From contig NC_134878.1 of NCBI RefSeq assembly GCF_041734735.1, positions 50,049,004 through 50,113,003 of the forward strand: a stretch of DNA of 64,000 bases, in the 5' to 3' direction. Positions 13,656 through 25,419 of this stretch are shown in pieces. Position 1 is the first letter of the stretch. Every line of letters begins with the position of its first letter. The stretch is from Babylonia areolata. Lineage: Eukaryota; Mollusca; Gastropoda; Neogastropoda; Buccinidae. The position numbers and the translations under genes are program-made. The notes beneath the pieces are model-generated. The model had not been told where the DNA came from. It searched no databases and saw nothing but the letters and a program-made list of their open reading frames with translations.

Positions 13656-15283
13656 GATTTGCCTGTGACCCAACAGGTACGGGCGGTACAACACGTGTCG
13701 AAGACTGCTGGACCTGGGTCAGGGACCCAACATCATGAACGAGACGGACTCCGACGGGCTGACGGCCCTGCACATCGCCGCTCAGAACGGACACACCAAG
13801 ATCATCACCCTCCTCATGCAGAGGGGGGCCGTGATTCACAGGTCAGCAGTCAGTGTAGTGGGGAGGCCGGGGACGGGGGTATGGGGGGGGGGGGGGGGCT
13901 GTGGGGGTGGAAGTTTGCTTCAGTTTCCTTCTGTTCAGTTGCTCAAGTTGGAGGCCTCACTGCGTTGGGACAAATCCATACTCGCTACACCACATCTGCT
14001 GAGCAGATGCCTGATCAGCAGCGGCGTAACCCCAACGCGCTTAGTCAGGCCTTGAGGGAAAAAGAAAAAAGAAATTAAATGAAATTTAATAGGATACAAT
14101 CTTTAAATCAGTCACTTTGAGTCAGTCTTTGAAACGTTTCTTCTGCTATCCAGCTGGCCCAAACAACAGCTGTGATGGCAGCTGACTGTTAGTGTTATAT
14201 GGCCAGCCCATCTAGCTTGGACTTTCTGTAGAAGGGTGTAGACATTGTGGGTGCTAGCCCGTTCCAGGACTTCCATGTCTGGGACTTTGTCCTGCCATCG
14301 TATGTAGAGACGTCTGCGGAGGTAGTTTAAATTGGAGCAGTTGAGATGTTAAGAGTGTCCGCTGTAGACAGTCCAGGTCTCGCTGGCGTAGAAAAAGTAG
14401 AGCTTCAACTTTGTGGCAAGGCTGAGTCCTCTCTGCTCCCATACCTTCTTACGGAGTCTCCCAAAGATGGCACTGGCTTTGGCAATAATGTTGCTGGTCT
14501 TTGCATCGATGTTCACTGCTTGTAAAAAGGGTACTGCCCAGATAGGTAAAGCTGTCAACTGCCTGTATCTTCTGCTCCTTTACAGTGATGTATGGTTCCT
14601 TTTTGGGGCTTTCCGGGTGTGCACTGTTACATAAGTTTTATCTTATGTGTAATTATGTATGTATTATGTAGGTAGGTAGGCAGGTAAGTAGAAAGTTAGG
14701 CAGGCAGGCAAGCAAGCAGGTAGGTAGGTAGGTAGGTAGGTAGGTATAATTGTTGTTTGTTTGTTTGTTTGAATGTATGCTTGTATGCATTGTATATAGG
14801 TATGTATATAGTTTGATAGGTGTATTTTGGTGTGTATTATGGAACATTGGTGCCATGTGTTATGAAGAATTTTATGTGTTTTGTAAAGTACCTAGAGCAG
14901 TTTGTGTGGGTTTTTTTAGATAGAGTGCTATATAAGTATTCTTTGTTGTTATTATCATCATCATTAATATTATTATTATTATTATCATCATCATTATAAT
15001 TATTACTAATGTTAGTGTTATTATTATTATCATCATCATCATTATTATTATTATTATCATTATCATCATCATCATCATTATTATTATTATTATTATCATC
15101 ATCATCATCATTATTATTATTATTATTATCATTATTCACTTGCAGGGACAACGAAGACAACACCCCTTTGCACCACGCTGCTTCCCAGGGGTGGACTCAG
15201 AGCATGCGGACTCTGCTGGCCATCCATAGCCACCTGATTGATGTCAAGAATAGCAATGGGGTACAAGCCTAGAATAAGCGGAC

Positions 15284-15366
<83 letters not shown>

Positions 15367-15452
15367 TACATACTATATTTGAAACACAGAGCAGCAACAA
15401 GCTTGCAGCTTATACTATGCTCAAAGATATACATAAAATCAACTCATGAGAT

Positions 15453-15542
<90 letters not shown>

Positions 15543-17564
15543 GTGCGTGTGTGTGCATACGGGTACAAGCGATTGTGTGTCTGTGTAAGTGCTGGGGAGG
15601 GCGGTGGTGGAAGCAGGTGAATTTGATGATGGTTTATTGTAATGCTGCTGGCTTTGACAACAGAAGGACAGAAACATAAAATGAATATTTTCATGATATT
15701 GATGACAACGATAAAAACTGGTTTCATTTGTAATGATATTTTGTGTTTAAATGATGAGTATGAAAAGGATAATCATGGAAAAAAACAAAACAAAACAAAA
15801 AAACAACGAGAACAATGCCATGAATGTTACCAAACTTCTTCTTCTCCTTCATTTTATTCGTTCGTGGGCTGCAACTCCCACGTTCACTCGTATGTACACG
15901 AGTGGGCTTTTACGTGTATGACCGTTTTTACCCCGCCATGCAGGCAACCATACTCCGTTTTCGGGGGTGTGCATGCTGAGTATGTTCTTGTTTCCATAAC
16001 CCACCGAACGCTGACGTGGATTACAGGATCTTGAACGTGCTTTGATATTCTGCTGCGTATACACACGAAGGGGGCTCAGGCACTAGCAGGTCTGCACATA
16101 TGTTGACCTGGTAGATCGGAAGAATCTCCACCCTTTACCCAGCAGGCGCCGTTACGGAGATTCGAACCCGGGACCCTCAGATTGAAAGTCCCATGCTTTA
16201 ACCATTCGGTTATTGCGCCCGTCATGTTACCAAACAAAGCAAACCAATGAACCAAACGACGAAAACTATATCCCATGCATGATACCAAACAAAGCAAAGC
16301 AATGAACCAAAGTACCGCCTTTGCCCCCCCCGGCAGGAGACGGCCCTGCACGTGGCCTCGCGGCAAGGCATGACGCGGGCCGTGACCCTGCTGCTCACCA
16401 TGGGCGCCGCCCTGGAGAAGGACAAGGACGACAAGACTTTCTTTGACTACATCATCGAGCTAAAGATATGCGAGGTCGCCATGGCAGTTGTCAGGCATAA
16501 CAGGTCAGTCAGGTCGCTGTAAAGATGAACCAAAGTTTATATACTTATGTAGGGTGTATAGTGTCTTTGGTTTAACGACCCATTGGTTTACGGTGTTGAG
16601 GGCATGTTGTTCGGTGCTTGAGTCTTGTTTTTGGTCCTGGGTGGCTGACTGTCCGGGTGGGAGGTCCATCTGGCACTGCAAGAGGGAGTCCTGGTTGTTG
16701 CAGTATGGGTGAGGTCCTCGCTGTTCGTCTGGGTGTGATTTCTGTCCGGGTGTTCGGTCAAGTTTTAGGGTTGAGTCCTGGTCGTCGACCTGTGGGTTGT
16801 GCCCTGAGATCGGTCAAGTCAAATGGGCGTGGGTTTGTATCGTTATGCATTTTTTTATTGACTGACTCAAAAGTGCGGGTAACTTATGATGGATGGATGG
16901 ATGGATGGATGGATGGGTAATCTGGTCCCATCGGCAGTTGGGTATGTGGCAGGGTTAAGGGGTGGGTGGGTTGGTACAGATGAGTACACAGTGTGTTTAG
17001 AGGAGCCAGACAGAAAGCTTCGTCTTCAAATCGTCTCACCAAACTCTAGCTGTATGAGCTGCCCATGTGAGTTGTCAAGCACGGAAGATCAGTGTACGGG
17101 GAATGGGAGTTGGTGGACTGATCGACAGGTGTGCAGCCGGGAAGGGAGGTGGGGGAAGGGAAGAATGGGGATGGGGGTGGAGGGGGGCGGGGGTGATGGG
17201 TAATTGGTGGACAGTTGGATGTGGAAGTGGGTGAAGGACAAAGTGAATAAGACATCGGTGAACGACATATTAACTCTAAGTGGTCATGGGTGGCAGGTGG
17301 ATAGACAGGTGGGTAGACCGGCTGGTATGGTGTATGGGTGTGCATAGCTACTGCTTGATTATATGTCGTAATTTAATGTATCCCATACATCCAGTGCATT
17401 GCTGTATACATATGCAGATAGGTGATACATAACCACATGTATGTTTGTGGATATATTTTGGGGCTTAACGGTTTAAAAAATCTTTTACCTTGGCTTGTTT
17501 TTTGTTTCATCTGTTCAGCCGGTCAGTCATCAAATCAATCAGTGCGTACGTTTTATGCATGCAT

Positions 17565-17608
<44 letters not shown>

Positions 17609-20339
17609 TTCCAGGTGGGAAGAAGTATTGATGACGCCATCCACTCCCTACTGCTCTCCCTTCCTTGGTATGATTGAACACATGCCTCACTGCTGTGAGG
17701 TAAGAATTTCAAAATGCCTCTCTCTTGTGAGGTAAGAATGACGAAATGTCTGTATGATGTGAAGTAAATATGGCACATCCCTCAGTGTTGTGAGGTACGG
17801 ACGGCAAAAACATGTGTTCTGTCAGGTAAGTATGGTAGTACACCTGTCTGTAAGTAAGGATGACACTGTGTCTGTGTGTTGTGAATTCCTCTTTATTGTG
17901 AGATAAGAACAGCAAATGCCTCTTCATTGTTAGGTAAGGTTGGCAAATACCTGTTTATTGTGACGTGTTGGCCAAATAACTCTGTGTTGTGAGACAATGA
18001 TGGCAAAACGCCCCCTTGGTTTGAGGTAAGGATGACAACTTACCTTTCTTTTGTGAGGTAAAGATGGCGACATACCTCTCTTCTGTCAAGTAATACAGCA
18101 AAACTATGACTTTATTTGTGTGTTTTTTTTCTGTATAAAAACAATGTTGTGTTGTTGTTTTCCTGCTTTATAGTTTAAATAATGTATAATAACAAATAAT
18201 ATTATTGATAATTACAAATACAATTTTTGTATGTCCGCCTGTATGTATATATGCATTCATTAAATGTTAAACTTGAATAAAAATGTTTATTAAAAAAAAT
18301 TTTTTTTTAAAGTTGTACTTATTCCATAAATGCCACTGATTACTATGACATAGTTATTATGGAGTGCCAAGTATTGATTTGAAACGCTGGTCGACCCAAG
18401 AAAGTCCGGGCAAACCTAAAAAAAAAAAAAAAAAAAAAAAAAAGTAATACGGCAAAACGCCTATCTGTCGTGATGTCGGGATGGCAACATGCCTCTGCTG
18501 GGAAGTACGCATGGCAACATGCCTGTGTGTTGGGAGGCAAATATGGCAAATGCCTCCAACTCGAGAATGTGCTTGCCTCTTTGTTGTGGGACTGGAATGA
18601 CAAGTGGCTCTATTTGCTATGAGGTGGGGTTCTTGGCAGAAGCTTATTATGCTATGAGGATGGCACCTGCTTGTCATGGGGATAGCACGTGATTATTGTG
18701 ATATACGAAGAGCGCATGAGTTTGCGATGATATTACAATGCACGAAAGAGACATGTTTATGTGATTTTGCTGTTTTATGTGTTGGTGTTTAGAATATGTC
18801 GCATGTCTTTCTTTTTTCCAGGCCGTTCTGGACCGCTGTCAAGTCAGCTCGCCACATGACACAAGTAGCCCTGATTATTATGTGAGTGATATGTGCTTTA
18901 CTCTTTTTTGTTGTTGTTGTTGTCAATTTACGTGAATGTTCCATTCCTTCCATTAAAACGAGGACGAGTTTTCAGTTTCACTAACGACAGTTCACAGAAC
19001 GTTTGGTTTAAAATTTTGTCAATGTTGGTTTTGATTGTGTGCTCACACACGAAAAATCCTCAACACACACTGACACAGTGTGAGCATGCAGATCTGTTCA
19101 CTTCCGATTTAACCATCAACACCAAATACACAAAATAGGTTCTGCAGGTAATACATCAAAATCAGCTTCAGGAGTGGTACAACTAAAACACTCTACACAG
19201 CTGCTACACACATACCATCTCTGCTATTCTTCATTACTCATTGCTTACATTGCTTCATGCCAACAACTGCTGACAAATCACTGCACAAAATCAATTCCAA
19301 ACATCTTTTATGTGTACCAAGACACAACACCATTTAAACCAAACATAATATCCAGAGTCAAGCATAGCAAAATAGTGTCCGGGGAATACTAAAAAAGACG
19401 CCGACTTCTCCCACTAAGTGACTACATTAACTTTAACCTCCTTCCTTCTTTAATTACGTACACTTTGGCTGTACTCAGACACAAACCGTGGTTTCTGAAC
19501 CAAATGTGTTTGCTACATTTAACTGTGCATTACCGCGTCAGCTAACAGGCTATCTCAATACTCTTGTCAAACCTCACAATTCCACCCATACAAAACATGG
19601 TTTCCCAACAGAACTATTACCAACAAAGTATGAAACATTTCAGGTGATGTACTTACAGCCCGTAGTGTGTATCAAAGATGTCCCTTACATTTTTTCAGTC
19701 AGCCTATGTCAGGTTCCATTACTAAGAATTAGCTAAGCACACTACTTTTATCCCGTCCACATGCACATGCTGTGTATTCTAACTGTAAACTACAAGTACA
19801 ACACTCCTCAATTAGTTGAATCAAAGTAACCAATCCTGGGCCTGTCCTGTCTTAGTGACAAGCAGTGATGGGCCGACACATTCACTGCCCCATTCTGGTT
19901 CGCTCTTTCCAACACTGCTTGATCTGATTTGCTACGATTCAAAACCTACGTCTATATTGTATGAAGACAAGTTTAACCCATTTCATTACTGCTACTGCCA
20001 GTATTTCTACTACAAATGTTACAACTGCTACCGCTACTGCTGATAGCCTACTGTTATCGCTGCTATTAGTGCTGCCGCTGCTACCATGATATGGCATACA
20101 AAAGACTTTGGAGACATATTTCATGGGTCGGTTGCAGGTGGAGTACAACTTCAAGTTCATGAACTGCCCTATAGAGTGCATTGCTGAAGCGAAGAAACGA
20201 GACGACTTTCAACCACTGATGACTCTCAATGTGAGTGTGTGTGTGTGGGTGTGTGTGTCTGTGTCTGTGTGTGTATGTGTGCGTGCTCGTGTCTGTGTGT
20301 GTGTGTGTGTGTGTCTGTGTATGTCTGTATGTGTGCGTG

Positions 20340-20387
<48 letters not shown>

Positions 20388-21187
20388 TGTGTGGGGGGAA
20401 GAGGAAAAGCATGCAAGAAGACTCTTTCTTTATGATTTACTGCCTTGCTGGTGATCTACAGAAAGCCTTGGATATTTTGGTCTCTTTCTGAACATGATAT
20501 TTGGACACTGTCTGTGCGTTGCATTCTTTTCTGCACCCAGGGCGTGTGAAGTGGCTGTTTTTCGGTTTTTGTGTAACTATTATTATATAAACGTTTGATT
20601 ATTATGAATAATTATGTTTTATGTTCAGGTCAGTTTGGTTGTTGTTATTTCAATCCTCTTGCGAAAAATTTTCAGAATTTTCGACGTCAGAGTTTGTCTT
20701 AGGTCGATGTGCAGAGATGTGACTGTACTTGTGGCTTTTCTTCTTCTTTCCTGTTTTTCCGGGTTGTACGGGATCAGTATTCATCCTTCACCCTTGAATG
20801 GCTCTTTATTGGCGGCTTGCCTGTAAACAACCTATATGAATGAAACGAATTAATGAAAATGATAACACGAAGAAGAAAAAAAAAAAAAGAAGAAGAAGGA
20901 GAAAGAAGAAGAATAATTTAATTTGAGTTTTTTTCACATAAAACATTCTCAGTTGGGTTGTACAATGTATCATAGCTGCTCAGTACTGTGTATATGTATA
21001 TATGTATATCTCCTGCACAGACATGCATTTTATGTACGAACCCACCCAAAAACACCACCCAAAACGTGGGTATCATATTCATTTCAAACTGAACGGTGTG
21101 GTGTGCTCCAGGCCATGGTTCGGTACGGAAGGGTCAACTGTCTCTCCCACCCGGTGTGCGTCAAGTTCTTGAGGCTGAAGTGGTATG

Positions 21188-21222
<35 letters not shown>

Positions 21223-21273
21223 GCAGCCACATATAGCCACTAGTGGACACGGGCAGTTTGCAGCGTTTACACT

Positions 21274-21310
<37 letters not shown>

Positions 21311-21651
21311 GTGTATGCAAAAATATTTATTCATTTTGGATGGTCGAGCTGACCGAAGTGATCAGTTGATTTGTTGTCCCATTTTCGGTATATACATTAT
21401 TTGTGTGTGTGATGAGAATGTTGATTTATATTATGTTTCTTTGATGTTTTGTTTCCTGATAATGTATTGTTCCCCCTGTCGCAAGGACTGTACAGTCAAT
21501 GACAGTAAAACATCAAAGCGTCAAAAGCGTCTCTCTCTCTCTCTGTGTCTTGTAAATGATGTAGATTAGCAAAGTCAGATTGCAAGAATAGGCCAGGTCT
21601 AAAATTTTAATCCTTGAATTAAAAAAACGTTTTGAATTCTGAGTTCTCTCT

Positions 21652-21731
<80 letters not shown>

Positions 21732-24700
21732 CTTTGTTGCACAGAGCACATGCGATGTTCTGTACACAGCATTATTCATTTGCACACAGCACGAGCAGTT
21801 GCACCCACCGATGTTATTCTGTTGCACAGAGCAGGTGTAATGTTCGGTACACAGTGATGCTGTTCTATTGCACAGAGCACTGTAATGCATTGTACCCAAC
21901 ATTATTATTCTATTGCATAGAGCACTGTAGTCTTTCGGTTGAGATGACAAACCAAGGTCCTGTGTGCAGCATACGCTTTAACCCTTTCACCGCCAAGCTC
22001 GCATTTATAATAATAATACTAAATGATAATAATGGTATTTATATAGCGCTGAATCTTGTGCAGAGACAAACCAAAGCGTTTTCGCACCAGTCATTCACAC
22101 GCATGCATAACTCTAAGACTGGCAAGGGGGGCTATTGTGGGAAGAGGTGGGTTTTAAGGCCAGACTTGAAAGAGCTGAGAGTGGAGACTTGACGAAACGA
22201 AAGAGGAAGTTCATTCCAATCGCAAGGTCCAGAGACAGAGAAAGAACGGCAGCCAACAGTCGAGTGTTTGAATCTGGGTATGCGTAAACAGAGTGGATCC
22301 GAAGCCGATCGTAGTGAGCGAGATGGACAGGCGTGGTAGAGGACCCATGTCACTGAAAGTTGACCATTCATTGGTCTGTTATCCAGGAACTTACTGCTCT
22401 TAATGTTCGGTGGTAGGACAGGCCATATTTTCTATACATCGCAGGGAGACTCCCCAGCTATTCTTAACCACTGTCTTTTCTGTGTTTATACCACAAGGGA
22501 ATTTTGTACTCTAAATTGACTGGCGGTGAAAGGGTTAACGCATGTAAAAGAACCCACGGTGACAGAAGAGTTCTCCATGGCAAAATTTAAAAGAAAATTC
22601 CACTTTGACACTAAAACAAATACACTTGCAGGTAGGAAAATATAGGTTGAAAACACGGTTGTCGCTGCACAATAGCGACGGACTCTTCTGGGGAGAGCAA
22701 CCCGAATTTCACACTTAGAAATGTATTGTGACCACATAAAGTAATAAAACAAAACAACAAAAACACCACCACACTATACCTTAACAATGCAGTCCAATGC
22801 AATACCATACCATAACAATGCAATACCATACCATACCATACTTTAACAATGCAATCCAATGCAATGCAATACCATACCATACCATACCATACATTGTCCG
22901 ATACAATGCAATGTAATGTTCCGTACCCAACAATTTTGTACAGGTGTTCCTACGGCCTGTGGTTCTACACCCTGATCCTGGGTATCTACGCGCTCTACCT
23001 TTCATCGCTGACGTATTTCGTGGTGGAGAACAACTCGTTACGTCATCACGACCGCGGCCACGTGAACAACGAGACACGGCAAATGCTGGGGGGCAACTCC
23101 GAGAAACTGGATGGGGTGGGTGTGGTGAAAGCGTGTGTTTCAGTTTCAGTTTCTCAAGGAAGCGTCACTGCGTTCGGACGAATCCATACACGCTACACTT
23201 CATCTGCAAGGCAGATGCCTAACCAGCAGCATACCCAACGCGCTCGTCAGACCATGAGTGCATGCATGATGTATTTGTGTACCCATCAGAGTGGATTTCT
23301 TTTTTCAGAAGTTTGCCACAGCACTTTTGTTGCCATGGGTTCTTTTTCAGTGCGCCAAGAGTGTGATGTGATGTACACGAGACCTCGGTTTATTGGTTCA
23401 TCCGAGTGACTAGACACTCAGTTCCATTTCCCAGTGAAACTTAGGAGAAAGGGCGAGAGCGAGGTTCGAAACCAGACCCTCACTGGCACTGTATTGGCAG
23501 ATAAGCGTCTTAACCATTCTGCCACCTTGTGTGTGACTAGATTACATCTACATAGATCACAAAAAGGACCGCTTGGGAACTTGCACTGTTTTCATTTTGG
23601 GGGTGACTGGTTAAATGATGATGAATTTTCGGCAAAAGTGGATGTTTGCTGCCAATGTAATGAGCATTGCTCATAACCTGGCGTGCTTCTTTAATTTGAA
23701 CTTCCCTATCTAACAACGACGTTTTTAAACCACTGAGGAAAAAAACGTTCTTATATATATATATAATAAACGTCAATTTTTCAAACGCATTTTTTCCAAA
23801 CTGTTCATGAAGCGTTTGTTCCGGACACCGATTTAAAGAGAGATTAGTGGTAGACTATAAATATTATGCTGCCTGCGTAATTTGAATCATCTCTCGATGT
23901 AATAAAAAAAAAACATTTTATGAAAACATACCTGCTTTTGAGAAGTAGTCCTTAACATTTTGTGGTCTGTATATGTATGTATGTATGTCTCTATGTAAAT
24001 GTATATGTACGTATGCATGTATGTATGGATGATATGAATGTATGTATGTAAGTGTGTATGTATGTAAGTGTATATATATATGTATGTATGTATGTGTTTG
24101 TGTATGTGTGTGTGTATGTATGTATGTATGTATTTATGAATGTGTGTCTGTGTGTGTTTGTCTATGTATGTATTTATGTTTGTTTGTTTGTCCGTTTGTT
24201 TGTTTGTAGATAGGTAGGTCGGTAGTTTGGCTAAGTGTATAGGTTGTTTGTATGTATGTATGTGTGTATACAAATAATATTGTAAGCATGCATGTGTCTG
24301 AATATGCATATTCCCAGACTGTCATGGATATTACTTAATCAAAATCACTATGTATGATATGTCATAAAACCATGCAGTGTCTTACTTTAAAAAAAAATTT
24401 AATTTTTTTTTTACTTTGTATGTTTGCATCTGATTGATTTTTTTTAAACAAGTTTCGTAGTATGTCTAAAGCTGGGAGAGATATCAACATTAAATTTCTG
24501 CTGTGTTTCTGCCTGTCGGTCTGTCTATCTGTTTGCGTTTTCTCTTTATCTGTCTGTCCGTCAGTCTTTGCCTGTCAGTCTGTCTGTCTCTTTGCGTTTT
24601 CTCACTCTGTCTCTCAGTCTTTCTGTCTGTCGTTTTCTTTCATTCTCTCATAATCCATGTCGTTTTATATTGAATTTGCTTTTGTTCTCCACGAACGCGA

Positions 24701-25338
24701 TTGTGTTAACCTGGCGTTCTACGTTTACAAAGCTCTGAAACGATCGTGAAAAGGTTATGGGCAAAAATGAGAAGTTGGTGGTCCGAGACTGTAGCGTTGT
24801 TGTGTGACTGTTGCCAGATGGGGACCATGTCGAGGTGCACGGTGTGGGTGGTGGCGGTGTTCAGCGTGCTCAGTATGGTGAAGGAGGTGCTGCAAATGTT
24901 CACACAGGTGGGTGTGGGCTTTTTTTTGTTTTGTTTTGTTTTGTTTTGTTGACCTACTTGTGTAAACAAAGCGAGTCTATGTGATAATCCGGTGTTTGGT
25001 TCTCTTTGTCTGTCTGTCTGTCTATGTGTGTCCGTGGTAATTTATTTCGCTGAAAGTACTTTGTCAAAATCAAATTTGGAATAAACAAAGTGGAAAAAAA
25101 CACACCTGTCCATTCATACTAGAGATGATTTTTAAGTGTCCCGTATTAAGCCGTATTTCCGTATCATGAACGGTGTCACGACCCCCATAGGGAAGAGGTC
25201 GAGAGATGTTTTAAAACCTAACCTAACACCCACTCCAGTTCACCAGACAACACAAACACAGAATACAGAGGTTTCTCTTCCACACAAAAATTTATTCTCT
25301 TCCGCTCTCTCTATCCTAAGCACTCAGATGAAACACAA

Positions 25339-25419
<81 letters not shown>

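Larger units (their letters stand above)
21925..22745 (+). repeat. SINE family A split by a nested element
   Basis: The SINE runs to 21981 (GATGACAAACCAAGGTCCTG and following) and resumes at 22535 (GCATGTAAAAGAACCCACGG) to its end at about 22745. The interruption is the TTAA-flanked element at 21982-22534. Confidence 0.85.

Noticed and set aside
16140-16222. tRNA gene on the minus strand
   Set aside because: A and B boxes belong to the head of SINE family B, which recurs at 42.4 and 45.5 kb and lacks a proper acceptor stem. The same reasoning applies to the heads at 437, 46972 and 63816.
24734-24817. Earlier start of TRPA1 exon 18
   Set aside because: The AG at 24731-24732 would give an immediate stop in phase 0. 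The AG before 24788 is in phase but has a poor tract and adds residues absent from relatives. The AG before 24818 fits best.
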